From Laguncularia racemosa (taxonomy: Eukaryota > Streptophyta > Magnoliopsida > Myrtales > Combretaceae): a stretch of DNA of 64,000 nucleotides. The translations under genes were made by a program, and so were the position numbers. Shown piece after piece: positions 46,219 to 56,200 of this stretch. How positions within the stretch are numbered: the first letter of the stretch is position 1; each line of letters starts with the position of its first letter. The DNA lies in contig JBBMOL010000449.1 of assembly GCA_037954665.1 (NCBI GenBank), positions 62,001 through 126,000 of the forward strand. Reading direction: 5' to 3'. Under the pieces are notes generated by a model. That model saw only the letters and a list, made by a program, of their open reading frames with translations. It had not been told where the DNA came from and did no database searches.

Positions 46219-46983
46219 TATTTATACCTGCTCCCTTTTAGGGTTAGAAAATACACAAAATTACAACTATGCCACTTTTAGGGTGGTCAGTCCTAAATGA
46301 AAATTACAATCAAAATGAAAGTGTCCCAAAATGATTACAACATAAATAGTCCAAGTAAATAATAAATATATAAAAATTAGTCTTCAAGATGCTAGCTCTT
46401 CCATAGGATTCATCGACTCAACTCATCATTGGTTTGGGTCGGTCTATAGATAACCTACAAGCTAAGTTTTAGTGAGTTCGTCCATCGCCCTGTAAAGCTT
46501 GATAAGTGTGCCTGTTAGGAAACACAAAGAATAATGGAAAAAAGGTTAATTTATAAATAATTTCGGGGTTGATTTGCTTAAAATGGGCCCTCATCGCTAA
46601 GATTTGAAATCCTTTGGCTTTTGCCTTAATGATAGGTCTTGATGGATTTTGATTCTTATCACATGCGTCCAAAGCCCATGCATTTGAAGCATTTGGTTTG
46701 ACGTATCTTTCCACTTGATGACCTTGGCACTGTTTTGTTGGATATCAGCCCCAACTACCGCCTTTCCCTTTCTAGAAATTTCCCTCTCCCTATCAGTAAT
46801 AGTTGTATTTGTGTCCACAGTCTTATCAATTCCCCCTATTCCCTTTTGTTCAACCTGCTGACTATCTGACCCATGAGGTTTTGTAGAAGTTCCATACCTA
46901 TTGCTCGTTGCTCGAAATGGGTTGGATCGCCTCTATCTCTCCACTTTCAAAGCTAGCTGGATGGCCTCATCAAGGGTGTTATA
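46219..46983 (-). pseudogene. Family-B fragment: LTR piece joined to gag
   Basis: 46219-46500 matches the family-B LTR (TTTATACCTGCTCCC, CCACTTTTAGGGTGG). 46500-46660 is the 3' internal part also found on the plus strand at 51590-51800. From 46670 the minus strand reads a gag zinc-knuckle start (CFKCMGF) and upstream linker, so the protease has been deleted. Confidence 0.6.
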
Positions 46984-47759
46984 TGTTGATGATTGTAATC
47001 ACATAAATTAAAAATCCTTTTTACCTTAACTATTCCTTACAATCAATTAAGCAAGCATACCTATTGAGTTCAATAGTATAGAGTTTAAGCATAGATATCA
47101 TTCCCTTAAGGATTTGTGAGTACTAATACTGACTATGAACCTACTATCCAACCGTACAATTTTGAGTGAATTCGATTAAATTAAATCACTTAACAAAGAA
47201 ATGTAACACTTAAACTAAACACATAATTAAAATTTAGTAAATTCAATAATCAAAGACATACCCTACCCTTACTACTCCTCTAATTATCATATGACTTCAT
47301 CCTTAAAGTTTTAAATAAAAAATGACAATTATCTCTAAACTGCAGAGCATCTAATACAAAATAAGTGTTCCTCCCAGAATCATTAATTCTTAACTCTAAT
47401 TACATTAATAAAGATTTCTCTTTCATTAACATTATTAGAATTGCATTAACACCTTAAGACTCTCAATTAGGTCGGAATATATCAATTCAACTTAATACGA
47501 AAAACTCATGCTCTCTATCCTTAGATTGCATACAAGTCTCTTTATCTATATATAATCTAGTCCAATAAGAGATTTTCCAATCAACTTAGAAGAAATAAAT
47601 GTAAATTTAATGCTGGCTAAACATTAAATCACAAAACATGATAAACAATATGAATAAATTCAGAGAAAATTAACCATTCATGAATTGAACAATCAATCCA
47701 ATGACATATGATAATTAGGGTTTCATAAGGTTCAGGTATGAAATAAACTAGCAACACAT
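46984..47759 (-). repeat. Athila-type LTR fragment
   Basis: The reverse complement follows 22870-23646 (CTAATTATCATATG, TGGATTGATT, ATGATAATTAGAGGAGTAGTAAGG, CGGTTGGATAG and so on) at clearly lower identity. It ends at TGTTGATGATTG (the LTR 3' edge). The U3 side is cut by the C3 LTR at 47760. Confidence 0.7.
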
Positions 47760-48470
47760 TGATACGAACCACGCCCATGTGTGACGAAACCCTATACCAA
47801 TACGTTTGGAATTTGCAACCCAAGATGCCAAAACAATCAAAGTGGAACCACGTCCTGTTGCCTATAGGTGAGGCAAGAACCTTGGTATATTATGTTGATG
47901 CTACAATCGGGATGAAAAACTGATTGATAAGTCGAGTTTGAACGCCACAGAAGAAATCCGATAAGTTCAAGAGAAGTTCTTTGGAGACCCAAGAGAGGAA
48001 TTCTCTCAAATTGTGTTATTCAATGTTGTATGTATGTTCTATGTTCTGTTTTTCAACCCTAGCAGCTATTATTAGGGTTTACAGCTCATAAGGAAAAAAC
48101 CCAAAATGACATAACATAATAAAGTTGTAGAAAAATAACAAACAGGCAATGTACGCTGGGTATATACGCCGGCGGCGTAGAAGGCTGGGTATTCTATCGC
48201 GCTCTAATTGCAACGCCGGTTCAAGGCTGGCAGCGTTGTCAAGGCTGGCAGCTTTGACCTCCTATGCTTTGATCTCCTTAAATGACTTGTACAAATGCAA
48301 GTTCATTTTCATGGTTACTCTAGTCTTTCCCGGCTTCTTGGATATCCTTTATCAGCACGTTAAGTGCTTCCTTGAATTGTTTCGCTCGAGTTCTTGTGAT
48401 CGGTCCTGGTGGCACTTTAAGAGGGTCCACATTCCACCTTCTAGCTTGGCTCCCATCATGGCTCTCATCA
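47760..48470 (-). repeat. C3 left LTR (711 bp)
   Basis: Same edges as C1. In place of the ACACGGCCGTGT array it has GGCTGGCAGC and GCCGGCGGCGT repeats (48160-48260). Confidence 0.8.
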
Positions 48471-49370
48471 TTCCCCTCCTCTTAAAAAGGATTTGTTCTC
48501 AAATCATCGCCTACATCAAAAGGACTCAGATCAGTAACGTTAAAAGTGGCACTTACTTGATACTCACCTGGTAAATCTAACTTGTAGGCATTATCATTGA
48601 TGCGCTCAAGAATTTGAAATGGTCCATCGCCTCTAGGAAGTAATTTAGATCGACGCTGCACAGGAAACCGCTCTTTGCGCATGTGAACCCAAACCCAGTC
48701 TCCAGGTTCAAAGACAGCTTATCGACGACCCTTGTTAGCTTGTTTCACATAATGTTCTATCCTCCGCTCAATATTGAGCCTTGCCTTCTCATGGAGCTGT
48801 TTAACAAATCCTGCTTTCTTCTTACCATCTAGATTAACATACTCAGAAATAGGAAGATGTGATAAATCCAAAGGAGTTAGTGGATTAAAACCATACACAA
48901 TTTCAAAAGGAGTCAACTTAGTAGCAGAATGCATTGTGCGATTATAAGCAAATTCAACATGAGGTAAACAGTCCTCCCAACTTTTAATGTTCTTTTTAAT
49001 AATGGCCTTCAACAAAGTAGATAAAGTTCGATTTACTACCTCAGTTTGACCATCAGTCTGGGGGTGACAAGTAGTAGAGAACAATAACTTAGTTCCTAAC
49101 TTAGCCCACAGGGTCTTCCAGAAGTAGCTCAAGAACTTAAAATTCCCGATTTGACACGATTGTTCTAGGCATACCATGCAATCTCACAACTTCCCTAAAG
49201 AACAAACTAGCAATATGGAAAGCATCATCTGTTTTGTAGCAAGGAATGAAATGTGCCATCTTAGAAAACCTATCCACGACTACAAAAATAGAGTCTCGAC
49301 CATACCTAGACCTCGGTAACCCTAACACAAAATCCATGGAAATGTCTACCCAAGGCTCATGAGGAATGGG
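48471..49370 (-). pseudogene. pol: C3 integrase
   Basis: Reading leftward from 49370: WVDISMDFVLGLPRSRYGRDSIFVVVDRFSKMAHFIP, MPRTIVSNRE (asparagine for the second catalytic aspartate, as in C4), a local disruption at 49140-49177, KFLSYFWKTLWAKLGTKLLFSTTCHPQTDGQTEVVNRT, VEFAYNRTMHS, GDWVWVHMRKERF and DLSPFDVGDDLRTNPF. Frames change at about 49150 and 48700. Confidence 0.8.
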
Positions 49371-49520
49371 ATGACGATACTTTACCGTGATGTTGTTGAT
49401 GGCTCAACAATCAACACACATTCTCCATGACCCATCCTTCTTAGGCACCAAAATCATAGGCACTGCACATGGGCTCATGCTTTCTCTCACGTACCCCTTC
49501 TCCATCAAGTCATTAACCTG
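49371..49520 (-). pseudogene. pol: C3 RT remnant
   Basis: Minus-strand LMEKGYVRESMSPCAVPMI, LVPKKDGSWRMC and INNITVKYRHPIPHEPW. The RT fingers are joined to integrase at GAGGAATGGGATGA. The upstream end is joined straight to the primer-site remnant GATACCA. Confidence 0.8.
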
Positions 49521-49529
49521 ATACCAAAC

Positions 49530-50274
49530 TGATACGAACTACACCCACGTGCGATGAAACCCAATACCAATACGTTCAGAATTGCAACCTAAGATGCCAA
49601 AACAATCAAGTGGAACCGCGACCCGTTGCCTATAGGTGAGGCAAGAACCTTGGTAAATTCTATTGACGCCATAATTAGGATGAAAGACCGATTGATAAGT
49701 CGGGATGAACGCCACGGAAGAAATCTGATAAGTCCAAGAGAAGTTCTTTAGATAACCAAGAGAGGAATTCTCTCAAAATATGTTATTCAATGTTGTATGT
49801 GTGTTCTATGTTTTGTTTTCAACCCTAGCAGCTTATATTAGGGTTTACAACTCGTAATAACAAAAGCCCAAAACGACATAACATCATAAAGTCGCGGAAA
49901 AATAACAAACATGAAATGAAAGTCGGCGGCGTAGGATGTATGCCAGGTATAAAGGCCAGCAGCGTAGTAAGCCAGAGTAGTCCCTCTGTCGTGCGCGAAT
50001 GGCAACGCCGGTTCAAGGCTGGCAGTGTTTAAGCCAGCGTTGTCAAGGCTGGCAGCTGTGACCTCCTATGCTTTAATCTCCTTGAATGACTTGTACAAAT
50101 GCAAGTTCATTCTCATGGTTGCTCCAATCCTTTCCGACTTCTTAGACATCCTTTATCAACTCGTTAAGTGCTTCCTTGAATCGTTTCGCTCGCGTTCTTG
50201 TGATCGGTCCAGGTGGCACTTCAAGAGGATCCACATTCCCTCTTTTGGCTTGGCTCCCATCATGGCTCTCATCA
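49530..50274 (-). repeat. C3 right LTR (745 bp)
   Basis: TGATACGAACT to CTCTCATCA. It carries GGCCAGCAGCG, GCAACGCCGG and GGCTGGCAG repeats (49920-50060) and no ACACGGCCGTGT array. The primer-site remnant lies at 49519-49526. Confidence 0.8.
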
Positions 50275-51620
50275 GAAGTAGTGAAGTTTGAATTCAAAAA
50301 CAAACATAAAAGTATGAAATTCATTGAACTCATTACTTAAACACTTGTAAGTTGAATTTAATTTCTTAACTACTTGGAAGTATTTATTTGTGCTTCAATT
50401 ATTTTACGATACTTGAAGGGACAAGAAGTATTTATTCTCTTGGTTGCTTGATTGCACCATGGGTGTTGAAGTGTGTAGTGGCTTATTAAAGATAGTGATT
50501 AACTACGTCAAATGATTTATATGCTTCTACTAATTTAGTACCTCAAGTATTGACTTCTTCTCTAACCATTGATGATGGACAAAGAGAAAATTTGTTCCAT
50601 ACATCTTATAGGGTATAAGGAAACTTGTGTGTCATTATTGTTGATGGTAGTAGTTGTACTAATGTTGTAGCTGCGTCATTAGTTTCGAAATTGAAACTTG
50701 TAACTACCTTGCATCCTAAATCCTACACATTACATTAGTTAAATGATTAGGAGAGTCTTTATGTGACCCAAAGGGCTAAGGTACCTTTCAGTATAGGGGA
50801 TAAGTATTGTGATGAGATTGAATGTGATATTATTCCTATGTGTACATCCCATATGGTATAAGGGATAACCATGACTTGGCAAGTCATGGTTATATGATAG
50901 GAGGGTCTTACATGATGGCTTCAAGAATACATATGTATTCCAGAAAGAGGGTAAATGCATCATTTTGAATTCGATGTCACCTTCAAAGGTCCAAAAGGTT
51001 CAACAATAGATTCGTAAGCCATCAGAGATTCCTGTGGATTATAACCACATGAACCAACCATCAAAGGACCAAACTGTGCAGAAGCAGATATGCCAACCTT
51101 CAGAGGTTCCTAAGGTTCCCAATTACATGAGCCAACCTATAGAGGACAAAACTTATCAGACATAGATGTGCCAACCTTCAGAGGTTCCTAAAGGTCATAG
51201 TAAGATGAGCCAACCACTAGAGGACCAAATTGTTCAGAGGTAGTTGTGTCTACCTTCAGAGGTTCCAGAGGTTCATGAGCAGTTGAGCAAACCATTAGAG
51301 GGCTAAGAGGGTCAAAGACATAAAGGTGAATTAGGAAAGGAGGCAATAACATTAGTGGAACGGGTTGAGATAGGAAAGGTCTTAGTGGATAATGGACCAT
51401 TATATGTGTTGCAGATGAGGTATATCCTAGAAATGGAGGAGAGAAAGCAATCACCCCCTGTGGTATTTCAAATACTGGGATTCTGTAGTGATACTTCTTC
51501 GGATAGTTGGCTAGAAGGATACATAGTCCTTACTGCACTTAATTTGTCAGATTTGAGGACAAATCTTTTTGAGGCCCGAGGAGACGATAGGAATCAAAAT
51601 CCTACAAGACCTATCATTAA
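50275..51620 (+). pseudogene. Family-B protease and repeat-bearing tail (B2)
   Basis: 50275-50480 resembles the family-B leader at 61990-62200; gag is missing. Protease follows at 50540-50960: DDGQRENLFHT, IIVDGSSCTNVVAASLVSKLKL (active-site D-G-S-S-C), VPFSIGDKYCDEIECDIIPMC. Several TAG/TAA/TGA stops interrupt it. After the protease, four 78-bp units (about 50995-51306) keep a 26-codon rhythm, then LNLSDLRTNLFEARGDD at about 51540-51590. No RT or integrase follows. Confidence 0.65.
50995..51306 (+). repeat. 78-bp tandem repeat, four units
   Basis: Anchors ATGAACCAACC (51049), ATGAGCCAACC (51127), ATGAGCCAACC (51205) and TTGAGCAAACC (51283) are each exactly 78 bases apart. Each unit also holds CCTTCAGAGGTTCC or a close variant. 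Confidence 0.85.
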
Positions 51621-51699
51621 GGTAAGAGCCAAAGGATTTCGAATCTTGGAGATAAGGGTCCTCTTTGAATAAACTGACCTCGGAATTGTTTGTATACTA

Positions 51700-52164
51700 A
51701 CCTCTTTTCTATTACTTATGTGTTGTATATTCCAGCAGGCGTACTTGTTGGGTCTTACAAGGCGATGGACAAACTCACTAAGACTCAGCTTATGGGTTAT
51801 TCATAGACCGACTTAAACCGAAGATGAGTTGGACCTATGAATTCAATTGAATTAAAGAACTAGCACTTTGAAGACTATTTTTGTACTTGTTATTTTTATT
51901 TTTGAACTAGTTACTTTGTAAACATTTTGGGACATTTTATTTGGTTGTATTTGTTAGATTTAGGACTGGCTACACTAGTGGCATAGACATAATTGTTTTG
52001 TCATTTTAACCCTAAGTGGAGCAAGTATAAATACTTGCTAAAGTAGGGTTTGTAGAAAGCTATTTAAGAGATAAAATTTCTACCTCATTTCACATGAGAT
52101 CTAGGGTTCTTGCTCTAATTTCATAAGGCTCTTATCAACTCCTCAAGGGTTGTGGTGAGTGGAG
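51700..52164 (+). repeat. Family-B LTR piece (B2 3' LTR), cut by X
   Basis: Plus-strand form of blocks seen on the minus strand at 15580-15860 and 46219-46500 (AGTATAAATACTTGCT, AGTAGGGTTT). It stops at GTGAGTGGAG, where the X LTR starts with TGATGTGCC. The left edge is unclear. Confidence 0.6.
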
Positions 52165-53131
52165 TGATGTGCCTAAAAGGGGGTTTAAACACATGTAATT
52201 GGATCAATTGCAATCTTCAAATGACTAATCCAATTTCGATTCAAAAGTTACAAGAATTGCATGAACCCTAATGTTGTAAGATGATTCAAATGTTATAGTT
52301 TTCAAGGAAACAATACTACAATGATGAAATCCTCAATTGCAACACTAATCACACTTGAAATCCCATGTGATTAACAATCATCAACAATAAAAAACAAGGT
52401 CATGATCCTCCTTCCCAACAAGGTAATCAATGCCACAACATATAGCAAAATTGATGGTTAAAACAAATGCTAAAACCAATCAATTTTATAACATGATAGA
52501 ATGATTTCAAATGAAATCAAAATTTGACCAAGAATAATCCTAATCAACCCTAAATATAACTCACTAGTGATGATAAGGAAACACAACAAAAAGGGATTTA
52601 TATTACTCACAATTTCTCTTTGTTGCAACTCGCCATAATTTCAATTCTTAGTATTGAAATGGATAAGAGCAATTTAGATTTTAGGAAAAACCCTAACCTC
52701 ACACGTGAAATGTGTTTTATTTTTGAAAATTTTGGCTCCCCCTTAAAACCCTACTTAAGCAAGTATTTATACTTGCTCCCTTTAAGGTTAGAAAGTCCGT
52801 AAAATTACAACTATGACACTTTTAGGGTGGCCGGTCCTAAAAGACAATTACAAGCAAATGAAAGTGTTCGAAAAGAAAGATTACAACATAAATAGTCCAA
52901 AGAAACAATTATAAAAAAAAAAATATTTAGAATCCTCAAATAACTAATGCATCGAGGCTATGTCGATCACAACAGGTCATTGGATAAGAATCTGATGATG
53001 TCCCTTTGCGATCAATAAATGAAAGTCATTTGGCATCTCGTGGAGAAATATTATTGTATCTGTAAGATTATTACTCAAATATTTATTAGATAAAAGAAAT
53101 AAGGGTAAAATATGAGTAATTTGGATCATCA
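52165..53131 (-). repeat. X 3' LTR (about 967 bp)
   Basis: Direct repeat of 62979-63945. The left edge TGATG is firm. The right edge is placed at CATCA for symmetry, but the match continues eight bases (TCCAAATC) and no purine tract is seen, so it may be off. Confidence 0.7.
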
Positions 53132-53682
53132 TCCAAATCGAGAGGATCATTTTTAGAACTGAACCTAGATATCTTTGTTGGCCTATTCTCCTGGTTACTA
53201 GATGTAATGGAAGTAGTTCTGATCTGCTCTTGGAATTTGTGCACTTCAAATGGAGTCATTGGCAATAGTACTATTCGAGACCCTCCCATACTGAACATAT
53301 AGGTGTTTCTGAAACCATCATGTAACACCTTCCGATCAAACATCCAGGGCTTACCCAATAGCAAGTGGAATGCACACATAGGGATCATGTCACATAGAAT
53401 CTCATCGTGATAATTCTGCCCAACACTAATAGGCACCTTTACCCTTAGTGTAACATGCATACTACCCCGATTATCTAACCAATGTAAATTATAAGGGCTA
53501 GGATGTGGACTAGTAGATAATTGTAATTTGTCTACTAATGCAGCAGATATAACATTCATGCAGCTACCACTATTAATGATGATTACACAAAGGTTACCTT
53601 TGATCCTGCAAGAAGTGTAGAATATGTTCTCCCTCTGTATATCCCTAGCATCAGGAGATAAGGTCAGAGTCTTACATAACAC
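53086..53682 (-). pseudogene. X aspartic protease
   Basis: TLSPDARDIQRENIFYTSCRIKGNLCVIIINSGSCMNVISAALVDKLQL: the catalytic aspartate of D-S-G-S-C is asparagine (around 53580). Then LHWLDNRGSMHVT, VPISVGQNYHDEILCDMIPMC and LLLGKPWMFDRKVLHDGFRNTY. Its C-terminus overlaps the LTR. A frameshift separates it from gag near 53700. Confidence 0.75.
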
Positions 53683-54534
53683 ATTAATGGGTAAATACTG
53701 TTCACCTGTACCTTCCTCTGTGTTTCTGTAGTCTGATCATCATAGTACTCCTACAGTGCTATAGACAGATCTGTAGGCTCAGCTTGTTCATTCTCATCCT
53801 TAACATCCCCTCCAACGCCCTCCATAATGGTCATAACCCTCTTGTTTAGACACTGTGCTGCCATATGCCTAAATCCCATGCATTTAAAGCATTTGATTTA
53901 GGGTATCTTTCCAGTAGTAGATCTTGGAATAGTCTGTCTCACGTCTGGTGCTATTACCTCTTTACCCTTCCGAGAAGGTATATTTTCCCTATCAGTGCTA
54001 GGGTAACTCTGTCCACTGCCTTCACTGTATCATCTACCGCCTTTGTCCCTCCTGATCGACCATTAACTACCACGGGCTTGGTAGTAGTACTAGGCCTGCT
54101 ACTTGGAATCCTGAATAAGTTGGATTGCCTTTGCCTCTCTACTTTCAAGGCTAATTAAATAGCCTCATCAAGTGTACTGTATCACTGCAGCTCAACAACA
54201 TACGTTATCTCATATTTCATCCTTGAAATGAAGCGTGCTAGGGTTTGTTTTGGAAGCTTGATTGACCTACATCTAATCATGAGGGTTTCAAATTCCTACA
54301 CATAATCATCAACCGTCTTGCCTCCCTACCTTAATGTCTGTAGACGCATGAACAGTTCCTGTCTATAGTGCTCAAGAATAAATCTTTTTCTCAAAACCCA
54401 CTTCATGTCCCTCTATGTCTGTATCTTAACCACCCTATCCCTACGCTTGCTGATAATCAGATTTTTCCACCACAAGGCAGCATATCCTGTAAACTTAACA
54501 GCGGCCAGTCGGACTCGGGTGTTATCGTTGATCT
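53683..54534 (-). pseudogene. gag: X gag, C-terminal part
   Basis: Reading leftward from 54534: INDNTRVRLAAVKFTGYAALWWKNLIISKRRD, RKRFILEHYRQELFMRLQTLRQGGKTVDDYV, IRCRSIKLPKQTLARFISRM, a linker, and the knuckle CFKCMGFRHMAAQC (about 53900-53860), then an acidic region. Stops are mostly TAG. It continues at 61458 on the other side of E. Confidence 0.75.
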
Positions 54535-54539
54535 CATAG
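54535..54539. repeat. Target-site duplication CATAG, left
   Basis: CATAG before E; the same five bases follow E at 61453-61457. Both fall inside the X gag, whose reading continues across the insertion (FECY then EIND). Confidence 0.9.
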
Positions 54540-56149
54540 CGATAGAGCCATTTTATACTCAATCTTTATAGTATGAAGTGTGTTAATTTATTATAGATTT
54601 TACAGAAATCATAAGGAAATGGTACTTAATTCTATTATGGTGATAAATCAGGTTAAATGGAGTCAAGGGTGCTAATTCAAGTAAATTAGAGAAGTCATCT
54701 ACAACTTGGATCAAAGACAAGTATTTACACCGCCGGAGGAAAGTACATGGGCGTGTAGTTGAAGTACACGGCCGTGTACTTGGTTTTGAATCAACAGGAA
54801 AATACACGGTTGAAGTACACGGCCATGTATCTGTCTAGAAGGAGGCACGGTTTGAGATACGGCTATGGTGAAAACCGTGCTACACACTGCATGAGAAGGA
54901 GAGAGACACGTCTTGTGACACGGTCGTGGTGGAAGCTTGATGAAGCCGTGCCATATACTAAATAAGGAGGAGAAATTGTGGAACTTCGACCAGAGGATGA
55001 CACGACTTGGGATTTGGCCGTGGTTGAAGTCCCGGTACACACTGGACACGGAAGATGATATGTGAATTATACACAGAGGAAGGCACGGCTTGACCCATGG
55101 CCGTGTTGTAGGGCGTGCCAGGCGGACGATTATTTACTTCTCGAGATTTACTTGAAAAAGGAAAGATATTTTCATATCTTGCTAGCAAAAGATCACTTGC
55201 CATTCCTTTAACAATATAAATAGAACTAACCCTAGAGGGTTATGATCATCTTGGATCATCTTGGAGATAAGAAGGAAGGAATGAGGCAGAGCAAGGAAAC
55301 CGGGAACAGAGGCTTATCATGTTTTTACTTTTAATTTTCGTTTTGATGATGAACATGTGTAGCTAAGCACATTTTCTAGCCAAAGGGTCATAGAAGTTTG
55401 ATTCTCCACGAATTGTGAGATCTAATTGATTTGTGTTTAATCTATTCTTTGCTTTTGGATATTCATATATCTTCTAAACGTTTTGTCATTATTATCTTTG
55501 TTGATTGGTATGAATTAGAGCTCTTCTACTCAATTAGCAAGTTAATATATTGTTAACTAGCACGTCAAATCCGTAATTGTTTGATAGTTCTAGTCTCGGT
55601 GACACAATAACATGTTTGATTATAAAATAGATGATCGAATTCATGTTATGGAGATGTATGATCTTGTTTAAATAGGTTATCTTATAATCTACTGGCATGA
55701 ATTGGTGGTCTCTCTTGTTTTTAATGCTATTGATAGATTAAATCCTAAGAGCTTGTTTTAGGGTTGTCTAATCGATAAGAGAAATAGTCAAAGAGCTTGT
55801 TTTGATTATCGATGAAGTAAGGAGAGATAGGCTGTTAGAGCTTGTTAATAACCATAACCAGTTTATCTAAAAATAAGAATAGAAAACATTTTGCATCGAT
55901 GATCAATTCCTCGAATTAAACTATCTTGATTCATTTGGCTAGGCTTTTATCAATATTCGATTTTATTATCTTGTTTCAATATTATTTTGATTCACAAACA
56001 AAACCCCCCATTTTTCTTTTCCTCTTTATTCTCTTTGAATGGAAATATATATAACCAATCCCTGTGGATACGACCCTACTCACTACTATACGCAAATCAT
56101 ATCATTGTCTAGGAGTAGGTTTTATTTTTGTTGGATTCGACACCCATCA
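54540..56149 (+). repeat. E 5' LTR (1,610 bp)
   Basis: First base is C where the other LTR has T (CGATAGAGCC against TGATAGAGCC); ends ACACCCATCA. AGTACACGGCCGTGTACT at 54763-54780 is a perfect 18-bp palindrome. TATAAATA at 55215-55222 is a likely TATA box. By-eye count gives roughly 45-50 substitutions against the 3' LTR (about 3%). Confidence 0.92.
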
Positions 56150-56154
56150 AATTT

Positions 56155-56172
56155 TGGCGCCGTTGCCGGGGA
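56155..56172 (+). promoter_or_regulatory. E primer-binding site (tRNA-Asp)
   Basis: TGGCGCCGTTGCCGGGGA, five bases after the LTR; a perfect match to the tRNA-Asp 3' end as I know it. Confidence 0.9.
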
Positions 56173-56200
56173 TTGGTGTGAAATTTATTTCTATTCTTGT

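Larger units (their letters stand above)
47760..50274 (-). mobile_element. C3, deleted family-C element
   Basis: 3' LTR 47760-48470, purine tract, integrase, a 150-base RT piece, then directly primer site and 5' LTR 49530-50274. Gag and protease are missing. The flanks do not match (CACAT before, GAAGT after), so the two LTRs may not come from one insertion. Confidence 0.75.

Noticed and set aside
51619..51736. Possible intron in family B (AG/GTAAG to TTCCAG)
   Set aside because: The donor is not kept in the related copy near 46630 (GCAAAA in place of GTAAGA), so it is probably chance.
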